Positions 42,899 through 50,850 of a stretch of DNA of 64,000 bases are shown here, piece by piece (position 1 is the stretch's first letter; each line of letters opens with the position of its first letter). The position numbers were made by a program, and so were the translations under genes. The notes under the pieces were generated by a model. The model was not told the origin of the DNA, made no database searches, and saw only the letters and a program-made list of their open reading frames with translations. The DNA is from Dyella_A sp050749815 (lineage in GTDB: Bacteria; Pseudomonadota; Gammaproteobacteria; Xanthomonadales; Rhodanobacteraceae), in contig NZ_CP192735.1 in assembly GCF_050749815.1 (NCBI RefSeq), forward strand, positions 2,666,001 to 2,730,000. Reading direction: 5' to 3'.

Positions 42899-43738
42899 TC
42901 AAACGGATGGGCGGTAGCGGCCGGGACGGCGCGGCGCCGGCCACCAGTGTGCCCAGGGCTGCCACGGTCGCGCCGCCCCGGCCAGGATCAGCGCGGCATT
43001 GTCGCCTTCTGCGCCCGCCCGGCCCAGCACCAGCGCCAACGCTTCGCCCACCGCGGCGCGCGGGTCGCGGTGGGTGGCGAACGCGGCCAGTTCCTGCACG
43101 GACAGGTGTTCCCACACGCCATCGCTGCACAGGGCGAAGGCTTGGCCGCGCCGCAGCGGCGCACAGCCGTGGTCGACGCGTGGCTGCATCGGCCCGCCCA
43201 ACCCGCGTAGCAGCTGGTGCTGGTCGACGGCGGCGCCCGCTTGATCCGCGTGAAGCTCTCCGCGGCGCACCCGCTCCTGCACCACGCTGTGATCCTCGGT
43301 GCAACCCAGCAGGCGGCCGCGCCCAAAGCGGTACAGCCGGCTGTCGCCCACGTGAGCCCAGTAGGCCATGCGCCCCTTCAGCAGCAGGGCCACGATGGTC
43401 GCATGCGGCGCCGCATCGACCAGCGCCTCGCCGCGACGACGCAGCTCGAGGTGGGCGTCCTGGCAGAGTTGCTCGAGGAACAGCGCGCCCGGCAGATCGC
43501 GCCAGCGGCCCTCGCGCCACAAGCGCTGCGCCACCGCCACGACGCCGGCCGAGGCCAGCTCGCCGGCTCCCTCGCCCCCCATGCCGTCGGCCAGCACCAG
43601 CAGATGCGTGCGCTGCGCTTCGTCGGCCAGGCACACCAGGTCGTCCTGCTGGCTCGGTCGCCCGCCGAGCGCCCGTCCGGCGGCCAGCCACGCCCGACCG
43701 GGTGCGCCGGCCTGCATCATGTCGATCCCCTGCTCCAT
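42899..43738 (-). CDS. PP2C family Ser/Thr protein phosphatase
   Basis: Cytosolic metal-dependent phosphatase of 279 residues. PP2C motifs: RPSQQDD near residues 27-33 (metal Asp), LVLADGMGGEGAGELAS (metal Asp-Gly), AHVGDSRLYRF, ALCSDGVWEHL and GDNAALILAG with the terminal metal Asp. ATG 43738 has GGAGGG 9 bases upstream; ATG 43720 is a close alternative. Upstream codons in the same frame reach into the neighbouring gene and are not protein. Placed 30 bases before the LysM lipoprotein gene on the same strand and divergent from the DUF1631 gene. It is the natural counter-enzyme of the kinase at 40114. Confidence 0.92.
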   Translation of the reverse strand: MEQGIDMMQAGAPGRAWLAAGRALGGRPSQQDDLVCLADEAQRTHLLVLADGMGGEGAGELASAGVVAVAQRLWREGRWRDLPGALFLEQLCQDAHLELRRRGEALVDAAPHATIVALLLKGRMAYWAHVGDSRLYRFGRGRLLGCTEDHSVVQERVRRGELHADQAGAAVDQHQLLRGLGGPMQPRVDHGCAPLRRGQAFALCSDGVWEHLSVQELAAFATHRDPRAAVGEALALVLGRAGAEGDNAALILAGAARPWQPWAHWWPAPRRPGRYRPSV

Positions 43739-43907
43739 CCCGCGACGCCCTCCGCTCGTCGATCGCCTCCGGTGCGCTCCGGATGCGCCTTGCCGAGTGT
43801 AGCCAGCGGCGCGGAAGTAACCGCGACCGACTCGACCAAACGACCATGGCGAGCCTTTCGCATCCAGCATAGACTCGGCGCTCTGGGGGAGTTCAATAGG
43901 GTCATCC

Positions 43908-46247
43908 ATGGAAGCAGAACCGCAGGGTCGAGGCCGTCCGCCGGCGCGCGGCGGCAATGGCAGCCCGCGCGACCGGTGGTCCGGGCGCGCGCGCCGGCTG
44001 CTGGAGCACTGCCAGGCGCTGAGCGCGGACTGGCTGGTGCGTCCGTTGCGGGTGTGCCTGGACGATCTCGAGCGCCAGCTGTTCGCGCTGTCGGAAACCG
44101 CGCACGACCCGTTCAATCAGCAGCGTCACTTCAACGTGCGCCAGCGGCTGATGCGCGAGCGCGCAACGCTGGAACAGCGCTTCCTGGAACAGCTGAGCCT
44201 CAACTTCGACCAGTTGGGCGCACTGCCGGCGCCCGCGCCGGCCGACCCGCTGGACCAGCCGCTGAGCCTGGTCGACACCGACGAGCACGAGATGACCGTC
44301 GCGCTGGACAAGCTCGCCGCGCGCGGCGAAGCGCGCGGCGGCGCGGCCGTCTACGAGCTCGGTTACCGCCTCGCCGTGCTGGTGGCGGCGCCGCCGCTGG
44401 AGGGGAGCGACCTGCCGATGGGGCCACTGTCGGTGGCCAAGGCGCTGCGCCAGGCGGCCAGTTCGGTAGAGCTCCCGGTCGAGCACGACCTGATGCTGAT
44501 CCGGTGCCTCGAAAGCGCGCTGCTGCCGGATCTGCCCAAATTCTTCGGCGCGCTCAACGATGCCCTGCAGCACGAGGGCATCCTGCCGCAGCTGCGACCG
44601 TATCCGCTGCTGCGCCAAGCGGCGCAGGTGGTGCGCGGCGGTGCGCCGACGGTGCCGGGCGCGGGAGCCTCGCCGACCGCCGCGCCGGCCGAGCACGCCG
44701 GTGCCGCGGCTGCGCAGCCGAACGAACCGATCGCCGTGCTCGACAGCCTGCGCGAACTGCTGGCGCGCCGGCGCAGCGGGCAGACCACCATCGGTGGCGA
44801 AACGGCCGAGGTCGCCACGCCCGAAGAACTGCAGACCGCACTGTCGGCGCTGCAGCAGCACCTGTCCCAGGTCACCGACAAGGCCACCCGCGAGCTGCGC
44901 AGCGCCCAGTTGCTGCGCGAGGAACTGCTCGCCCAGCTCAACCACGGCAAGCCGGCCGGCGCTCCGCGCACCGGCCTGAGCGCCGAGCAGGGCGACACGG
45001 TGGAGCTGGTCGCGATGCTGTTCGACCAGCTCTCACGGCAGCTGCAGCAAGGCGAGGAAACCCATGCCCTGCTGGGCGGCCTGCAGTTGCCGGTGCTGCG
45101 CATGGCGGTCACCGACCGCAACTTCTTCGAGCAGAAGGAGCACCCGGCGCGCCAGCTGCTCGGCACGGTCACTGAGGTGGCGCACGAGTGGCTGGACGAC
45201 TCCGGCAGCGAAGCGGACCGCAGCCTGCGCGCCAAGCTCGAACAGCTGGTGGAGCGCGCCAGCCACGAGCCACCCAGCGCCGGCCTTTACACCGCACTGC
45301 TGGCGGATATCCAGCAGCACCTCGCGCTGCTTTCGCGCAAGGCGCAGACCGCCGAGCGTCGCCACATCGAGGCGATGCAGGGGCGCGAACGCCTCGACCA
45401 GGCGCGCCAGCGCGCCAGCGCACTGATCAGCGAACGCTTCGCACAGAACCCGCCGCGCGGTCTGCTGCGCGCCCTGCTCGATCGCGCCTGGTCGGACGTG
45501 CTGGCGCTGACCATCCTGCGTCATGGCGAGGACAGCGAGGCGTTCACCAGCCAGCTGCTGATCACCGACCAGCTGCTGGGGCGCAAGCCGGTCACCGATC
45601 GCACCCGGCTGCAGTTGGAGGTAGAGACGGGCCTGCAGCAGATCGGCATGCACCACGAAGAGGCCGCGCAGGTCGCGCAGCGGCTGGCCAATCCCGGCGA
45701 GAGCGCCACGCCGACGGCCAGTGGCGAGGCGCTCAGCACCACCGACCTGGCGATGCGCCTCAAGCAGCACCAGCGCCTGGGCGAGCACCAGCAGGCCGCC
45801 GCCGAGCCGCCTGCTGCGGCCGCGGCTCCCGCCGCACCGGGCAAGGCGGGCGCGGCGGCCCGGCCCGGGCCGGCACGACCGTCGATCACGCCGCCACCGC
45901 GCAGCCAGCCGGTGCTCGATCCGCGCGAAGTGGAGCTGCAGGAGCAGCTGCGCCTGATGCCGTTCGGGCGCTGGTTCGAGTTCACCGACCCGAAGACCGG
46001 CAAGATCGCCCAGCGCAAGCTCGCCTGGTTCTCGCCGGTGTCCGGTCAGACCCTGTTCGTCAACCGGCGCGGCGTACGCGCCGAAGACATGACGCTGCCG
46101 CAGCTGGCGCACGAGATCATCAAGGGCCGGGCGCGCGAACTGGCCGAAGTGAAGGAGTCGCTGCTCGACCGTGCCTGGCGCAGCCTCACCGGCAACCTGC
46201 TGCGGCCAGCCACCGGCCGACCGCTGCCCGGCCGCGGCGGAATCTGA
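43908..46247 (+). CDS. DUF1631 family protein (779 residues)
   Basis: Large soluble protein of the DUF1631 family (sometimes mislabelled thymidine phosphorylase). It is mainly alpha-helical: N-terminal LLEHCQALSADWLVRPLRVC, a central conserved part with FEQKEHPARQLLGTVTEVAHEW (split here over residues 405-430), and a C-terminal domain with LMPFGRWFEFTDPKTGKIA and KLAWFSPVSGQTLFVNRRG. The latter resembles the region that, in this family, precedes the PilZ partner. Two Ala/Pro-rich linkers (about 245-270 and 625-665) divide it into modules. Function unknown; DUF1631 genes are frequent beside PilZ genes in Xanthomonadales and Pseudomonas. The PilZ gene follows after 7 bases. Confidence 0.88.
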   Translation: MEAEPQGRGRPPARGGNGSPRDRWSGRARRLLEHCQALSADWLVRPLRVCLDDLERQLFALSETAHDPFNQQRHFNVRQRLMRERATLEQRFLEQLSLNFDQLGALPAPAPADPLDQPLSLVDTDEHEMTVALDKLAARGEARGGAAVYELGYRLAVLVAAPPLEGSDLPMGPLSVAKALRQAASSVELPVEHDLMLIRCLESALLPDLPKFFGALNDALQHEGILPQLRPYPLLRQAAQVVRGGAPTVPGAGASPTAAPAEHAGAAAAQPNEPIAVLDSLRELLARRRSGQTTIGGETAEVATPEELQTALSALQQHLSQVTDKATRELRSAQLLREELLAQLNHGKPAGAPRTGLSAEQGDTVELVAMLFDQLSRQLQQGEETHALLGGLQLPVLRMAVTDRNFFEQKEHPARQLLGTVTEVAHEWLDDSGSEADRSLRAKLEQLVERASHEPPSAGLYTALLADIQQHLALLSRKAQTAERRHIEAMQGRERLDQARQRASALISERFAQNPPRGLLRALLDRAWSDVLALTILRHGEDSEAFTSQLLITDQLLGRKPVTDRTRLQLEVETGLQQIGMHHEEAAQVAQRLANPGESATPTASGEALSTTDLAMRLKQHQRLGEHQQAAAEPPAAAAAPAAPGKAGAAARPGPARPSITPPPRSQPVLDPREVELQEQLRLMPFGRWFEFTDPKTGKIAQRKLAWFSPVSGQTLFVNRRGVRAEDMTLPQLAHEIIKGRARELAEVKESLLDRAWRSLTGNLLRPATGRPLPGRGGI

Positions 46248-46254
46248 GGACGCC

Positions 46255-46605
46255 ATGAGCACCCACCCTTCCAGCGAACAGCGCCGCGCCCAGCGCAAGC
46301 GCGTCAACTTCACCGCCGTGGTCACCGATGTGATCAGCGGCAAGCCGATGGGTTTCCTCGGCAACCTCTCCGCCGGCGGCATGCTGCTGATCTGCCAGCA
46401 ACCGCCGCGTACCGACGCGATCTATCAGCTGCAGATGCCGCTGCACGGTCTCGGCGCGCAACCCCACAACATCGAGGTGGGCGTGCAGGCGCAGTGGCAC
46501 GAGCAGGCGGCGTCGCCCGGCCAGATCTGGGCGGGCTTCCGCATCATCGCCATCGGCAAGGACGACGCGGCAGTGATCGACCGCTGGCTGACCCTGCCGA
46601 CCTAG
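46255..46605 (+). CDS. PilZ domain protein (probable c-di-GMP receptor)
   Basis: Single PilZ domain of 116 residues. The c-di-GMP motif RxxxR is RAQRKR near residues 10-15, and the second motif (D/N)xSxxG is NLSAGG near residues 36-41, so the binding site looks complete (Asn in place of Asp is common). ATG 46255 is preceded by GAGGA at 4 bases and follows the DUF1631 stop by 7 bases; upstream in-frame codons lie inside that gene. It is translationally linked to DUF1631 and may deliver the c-di-GMP signal to it. Confidence 0.9.
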   Translation: MSTHPSSEQRRAQRKRVNFTAVVTDVISGKPMGFLGNLSAGGMLLICQQPPRTDAIYQLQMPLHGLGAQPHNIEVGVQAQWHEQAASPGQIWAGFRIIAIGKDDAAVIDRWLTLPT

Positions 46606-46765
46606 GTAGCCTTCGGCGGCCGCCGGGTGGCGTGATCCGGCACGGGTTTGCGATCATGCGTGACTCCCCGCGCACCGCCGCGTCGATGCGCATCACTCCG
46701 GCGTTGCCCGCAACGCGGCTCCGCTTGCCGCCGCTCCGGGCGCGCCCCGCCGAGAGGACTCCCGC

Positions 46766-48085
46766 ATGAACGATCGCCTTGCCCCGCTCTACGCCCAGCA
46801 TCTGGCCACGCTGCGCGAACGCGCCGACCAGGCGCTGGCGCGCGGTGGCTTCGACCACCTGCTGATCGCCGCCGGCCAGCCCGGCACCAAGTTCCTCGAT
46901 GACAATCACTATCCGTATGCGGTCAATCCGCCGTTCAAGCACTGGCTGCCGCTGACGGGTGCGCCGGGCAGCTGGATCGCCTACACGCCGGGGGCGAAGC
47001 CGAAACTGGTGTTCCTGCAGCCGCGCGACTATTGGCACGTGGTGCCCGAAGCGCCCACCGGCTATTGGGTCGAGCACTTCGAGATCGTCACCGTGCGCAC
47101 CGCCGAGGAGGCGATTGCGCAGTTGCCCAAGCGCAACGCCGCGGTGATCGCCGAAGCCTGCCCGCCGATCGAGGGCGTGGAGGCGAACAACCCCAAGGCG
47201 GTGCTCGACTACCTGCACTACTGCCGCGCCTACAAGACGCCGTACGAGCTGGAGCTGATACGCGAGGCCAGCCGCATCGGCACCCGCGCGCATCGCGCCG
47301 CCGAGCGGGCGTTCCGTGCCGGCGAGAGCGAGCTGGGTATCCACCAGGCTTACCTCGCCGCGGCCGGCCAGACCGACGCCGAGCTGCCCTACTCCAGCAT
47401 CGTGGCGCTGAACGAACACGGCGCCGTGCTGCACTACATGGACTTCACCCGCACTCCGCCCCAGCCGCCGCGCTCGCTGCTGATCGACGCCGGTGCCAGC
47501 GCCAGCGGCTACGCCAGCGACATCACCCGCACTTACGCGGCCGACGGTCATGGCGAGTTCCAGGCGCTGATCGATGCGATGGACGCGGTGCAGCGCCGGC
47601 AGGTCGCCAGCGTGAAAGCCGGTGTCGACTACGCGCAGCTGCACGTGCAGGCGCATCACCAGCTGGCCGAGGTGCTGCACGCACACGGGCTGATCCGCAT
47701 GAGCCCGGACAGCGCGGTGGAGCGCGGCGTGACCCGCGCGTTCTTCCCGCACGGCCTGGGCCATTCGATCGGCCTGCAGGTGCACGACGTGGGCGGTTTC
47801 GCGAAGAACGACCGCGGCGAGACCATCGCCCGTCCGGACGGCCACCCGTTCCTGCGCATGACCCGCCAGCTTGAGCCGGGCATGGTGGTGACGATCGAGC
47901 CGGGCCTGTATTTCATCGACATGCTGCTGGACGAAGTGCGCCAGACGCCCGCCGGCAAGGACGTGGACTGGAGCAAGGTGGAAGCGCTCAAGCCTTACGG
48001 GGGCATCCGCATCGAGGACGATGTGGTGTGCACCGCCGGCGCGCCGGAAAACCTCACCCGCGACGCCTTCGCCCAGCTCGCCTGA
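46766..48085 (+). CDS. pepQ: Xaa-Pro dipeptidase PepQ
   Basis: Dipeptidase of 439 residues (E. coli PepQ 443) that cleaves X-Pro dipeptides and some organophosphates. N-terminal creatinase-like domain, then the pita-bread metallopeptidase fold: metal ligands in LLIDAGASASGYASDITRTY (two Asp), FFPHGLGHSIGLQVHD (His), TIEPGLYF (Glu) and GIRIEDDV (Glu). The insertion carrying DNHYPYAVNPPFKHWLP near residue 45 is PepQ-specific. Cytosolic. The 160 bases upstream hold no gene; AGAGGA gives a ribosome binding site. Confidence 0.94.
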   Translation: MNDRLAPLYAQHLATLRERADQALARGGFDHLLIAAGQPGTKFLDDNHYPYAVNPPFKHWLPLTGAPGSWIAYTPGAKPKLVFLQPRDYWHVVPEAPTGYWVEHFEIVTVRTAEEAIAQLPKRNAAVIAEACPPIEGVEANNPKAVLDYLHYCRAYKTPYELELIREASRIGTRAHRAAERAFRAGESELGIHQAYLAAAGQTDAELPYSSIVALNEHGAVLHYMDFTRTPPQPPRSLLIDAGASASGYASDITRTYAADGHGEFQALIDAMDAVQRRQVASVKAGVDYAQLHVQAHHQLAEVLHAHGLIRMSPDSAVERGVTRAFFPHGLGHSIGLQVHDVGGFAKNDRGETIARPDGHPFLRMTRQLEPGMVVTIEPGLYFIDMLLDEVRQTPAGKDVDWSKVEALKPYGGIRIEDDVVCTAGAPENLTRDAFAQLA

Positions 48086-48103
48086 CGCCGCCCGCGACGC
48101 GGG

Positions 48104-49114
48104 TCAGTGATAGCCCGCGTCGCCCGCCACCTTGCCGCGAAACACCCGGTACGAATACACCGTGTAGGCCAGCACGGCGGGAATCAGGAACGCCGCCCCC
48201 ACCAGCACGAAGCCCTGCGAGCTGGGCGGTGAGGCGGCCTCCCAGATGCTCAGCGCCGGCGGCACGATGTTCGGCCAGATGCCCACCACCAGCCCGATGA
48301 AGCCCAGCAGGAAGAAGCACAGCGCGAACACGAACGGCTGCGCCTCGCGCTGGCGGATCACCGAGCGCCACAGCATCACCGCAACGAACGCGGTGAGCAG
48401 CGGCACCGGCGACAGATAGAGGAAGTTCGAGCCGGTGAACCAGCGCTGCATCAGCGCCGAGTGCAGCGTGGGCAATGAGGCGCTGACGATCAGCATGAAC
48501 ACGATCACCGCGACCATCAGCGGGCGGGTGAGATCGAAGGCGATGCGTTGCAGCCGCCCTTCGGTCTTGAGGATCAGCCAGGTGGCGCCGAGCAGCGCAT
48601 AGCCGCACACCACCGCCACGCCGGTCATGATCGCGAACGGACTGAACCAGGCGAACGCGCCGTGCGTCTGCCCCGGCGCCAGCGGCACGATGCCGTCGAC
48701 CAGCGCGCCGAGGATCACCCCCTGCGCAAACGCCGCCAGCAGCGAGCCGACGTGGAAGGCCACGCCCCACAGCCAGCGCGAGGTATGCGCCTTGAAGCGG
48801 AACTCGAACGCCACCCCGCGAAAGATCAGCGCGATCAGCATCAGCAGGATCGGCAGGTACAGCGTCGACAGCACCAGCGCATAGGCCTTCGGGAACGCCG
48901 CCAGCAGCCCCGCACCACCGAGCACCAGCCAGGTCTCGTTGCCATCCCAGATCGGCGCGGCAGTGTTCATCATGTGGTCGCGCTGGTGCTCGTCGTCGGC
49001 GAATGGCGTGAGGATGCCCAGGCCCAGCACGAAGCCATCCAGCAGCACGTACATCATCACGCCGAAGCCGATGATGAAGTACCACACCACGGGCAATACG
49101 GTGGCCATGTCCAT
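48104..49114 (-). CDS. cydB: Cyanide-insensitive type bd quinol oxidase subunit II (CioB/CydB)
   Basis: Subunit II of cytochrome bd, 336 residues with about nine membrane helices. The short length is typical of the CioB branch (E. coli CydB 379). Marks: WYFIIGFGVMMYVLLDGFVL, NTAAPIWDGNETWLVLGGAG and the C-terminal FLIPAVLAYTVYSYRVFRGK. Downstream partner of cioA, 3 bases apart. Works with CioA in quinol oxidation at low oxygen or in the presence of cyanide and sulfide. Confidence 0.95.
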   Translation of the reverse strand: MDMATVLPVVWYFIIGFGVMMYVLLDGFVLGLGILTPFADDEHQRDHMMNTAAPIWDGNETWLVLGGAGLLAAFPKAYALVLSTLYLPILLMLIALIFRGVAFEFRFKAHTSRWLWGVAFHVGSLLAAFAQGVILGALVDGIVPLAPGQTHGAFAWFSPFAIMTGVAVVCGYALLGATWLILKTEGRLQRIAFDLTRPLMVAVIVFMLIVSASLPTLHSALMQRWFTGSNFLYLSPVPLLTAFVAVMLWRSVIRQREAQPFVFALCFFLLGFIGLVVGIWPNIVPPALSIWEAASPPSSQGFVLVGAAFLIPAVLAYTVYSYRVFRGKVAGDAGYH

Positions 49115-49117
49115 CGC

Positions 49118-50497
49118 TCAGCCCTCGATTGTTTCTTGCGGCACGGACAGCGGACGCGCCGGTGTCTGATGCGCGGCAGCCTGCTTGATCGGCCCGGCCA
49201 CCGGGCCGGTGCGGAACAGCTTCACCAGGTAGTACAGGCCCGCGCCGAAGATGCCCAGGTAGACCACCACGAACGTGACCAGCGAGGCCACCACGCTACC
49301 CACCGGCAGCGGCGTCACCGCCTCGGACGTGCGCGTGACGCCGTACACCACCCACGGCTGGCGTCCCACCTCGGCCACCCACCAACCGGTCAGCACGGCG
49401 ATGAAGCCCGAAGGAATCATCGCCACCCATGCGCGCAGGTACCACGGCTTTTCCAGCGTGCCACGACGCCAGCGCCACAGGCCGATCAGTGCCAGGCCAA
49501 GCATCGCGAAGCCCAGCCCCACCATGATGCGGAACGAGAAGAACGGGATCTTCACCGGTGGGCGCTGGTCGGCGGGAAAGTCCTTGAGGCCCTTCACCTC
49601 GCCGTGGAGGCTGTGGGTGAGGATGATGCTGCCCAGCCGCGGCACGTCCACCGCATAGTGGTTCGTCTCGGCCTGCTCGTCGGGCCAGGCGAACAGGGTC
49701 AATGGCACGTCGCTGCGGGTTTCCCAGCGCGCCTCGATGGCGGCGAGCTTGGCCGGCTGGTTTTCGCGCACCTCGAGACCGGACATGTCGCCGATGACGA
49801 TCTGCAGCGGAATCACGATCGCCAGAAACGCCAGCGCGAGGTTCAGCGTGGCGCGCGACTTGTCGGCAAACCGCCCCTTCAGCAGATACCATGCCGACAC
49901 GCCGCCGATCACCATCGCAGTGGAAATAAAGGCGCCCATCACCATGTGCGGCAGGCGCACCAGGAAAGATGGGTTGAAGATCACCTTCATCCAGTCATCC
50001 GGGTAGAACACGCCGTCCTTGATCACGTAGCCGGTCGGCGTCTGCATCCAGCTGTTGGCGGACATGATCCAGAATGCGGAGATCAGCGTGCCGATCGCCA
50101 CCATGCAGGTGGCGAAGAAATGCGTGCGGTCGCTGACCTTGCGCCAACCGAACAGCATCACGCCCAGGAACGTGGCTTCGAGGAAGAACGCGGTCAGCAC
50201 TTCGTAGTTCAGCAGCGGGCCGATCACGTTGCCGGCCACCACCGAAAAGCCCGACCAATTGGTGCCGAACTGGAAGCTCATCACGATGCCGGAGACCACG
50301 CCCATGCCGAACGCCACGGCGAAGATCTTCAACCAGAAGAAGTACAGGTCGCGCCACAGGTCGGTGCGCTTGACCAGCCACACGCCTTCGAGGAACGCCA
50401 GCCACGACGCCAGCCCGATCGAGAACGCCGGAAACAGGATGTGGAAAGACACGACGAAGGCGAATTGCAGTCGTGAGAGAAATTCGGCCGTCAACAT
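49118..50497 (-). CDS. cydA: Cyanide-insensitive type bd quinol oxidase subunit I (CioA/CydA)
   Basis: Subunit I of cytochrome bd carrying all three hemes, 459 residues, shorter than E. coli CydA (522) because the Q-loop is short: the CioA branch. Heme ligand His19 lies in FVVSFHILFPAF, the second in LVRLPHMVMGAF; GLEVRENQPAKLAAIEARWE is the Q-loop start. ATG 50497 fits the family N-terminus (MLTAEFLSRLQF) with AGGG upstream. First gene of cioAB; TATATT at 50530-50535 is a possible -10. Divergent from the CydP-like gene. Confidence 0.95.
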   Translation of the reverse strand: MLTAEFLSRLQFAFVVSFHILFPAFSIGLASWLAFLEGVWLVKRTDLWRDLYFFWLKIFAVAFGMGVVSGIVMSFQFGTNWSGFSVVAGNVIGPLLNYEVLTAFFLEATFLGVMLFGWRKVSDRTHFFATCMVAIGTLISAFWIMSANSWMQTPTGYVIKDGVFYPDDWMKVIFNPSFLVRLPHMVMGAFISTAMVIGGVSAWYLLKGRFADKSRATLNLALAFLAIVIPLQIVIGDMSGLEVRENQPAKLAAIEARWETRSDVPLTLFAWPDEQAETNHYAVDVPRLGSIILTHSLHGEVKGLKDFPADQRPPVKIPFFSFRIMVGLGFAMLGLALIGLWRWRRGTLEKPWYLRAWVAMIPSGFIAVLTGWWVAEVGRQPWVVYGVTRTSEAVTPLPVGSVVASLVTFVVVYLGIFGAGLYYLVKLFRTGPVAGPIKQAAAHQTPARPLSVPQETIEG

Positions 50498-50661
50498 GAT
50501 CGATACCCTGGCAGGTCGTGCTGCGTCGCAATATACGCTCGCACACGGAGCGCAGCGGCAGCGCGCGACGAAACGCCGTGCGTCCATTGGCCGCGTTGCG
50601 TCGTCGCGGTCGCGGTAGACGAGGCGGTGGCATAGTCTTGCGCTCGCGGCGTGGAGATCCG

Positions 50662-50838
50662 ATGAGCGCGAACGATTCCCGACGTGACATGCGGCGCATG
50701 CGAATCAGCGATCGGCTGTTCGGTTTCGGCCACTCACGCGCGCCAGTGCGCGTGCTGGTCGAGCTGCTGCCGGTGTTGCTGGCCAAGGCGGTGGCGGCCG
50801 CCCTGCTGTGGTGGGTGATGTTCGGGCGGCACCGCTGA
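50662..50838 (+). CDS. cydP: CydP-like small membrane protein
   Basis: 58-residue protein: a basic N-terminus (SRRDMRRMRISDRLFG) and one C-terminal helix (LVELLPVLLAKAVAAALLWW) ending WVMFGRHR. The Lys in a hydrophobic helix followed by LWWVMF and a basic end matches what I recall of the putative CydP small subunit found next to cytochrome bd genes in Xanthomonadales and other proteobacteria. ATG 50662 has GGAG at 5 bases; earlier in-frame codons are Arg-rich non-coding sequence. It is on the strand opposite to cioAB, starting 164 bases from cioA. The family assignment is moderate; the gene itself is likely real. Confidence 0.62.
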   Translation: MSANDSRRDMRRMRISDRLFGFGHSRAPVRVLVELLPVLLAKAVAAALLWWVMFGRHR

Positions 50839-50850
50839 GGTGCGCACCGC

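Noticed and set aside
42899..44116. 405-residue version of the PP2C phosphatase
   Set aside because: The first 126 codons lie opposite the DUF1631 gene and its leader; the domain and a GGAGGG site support 43738.
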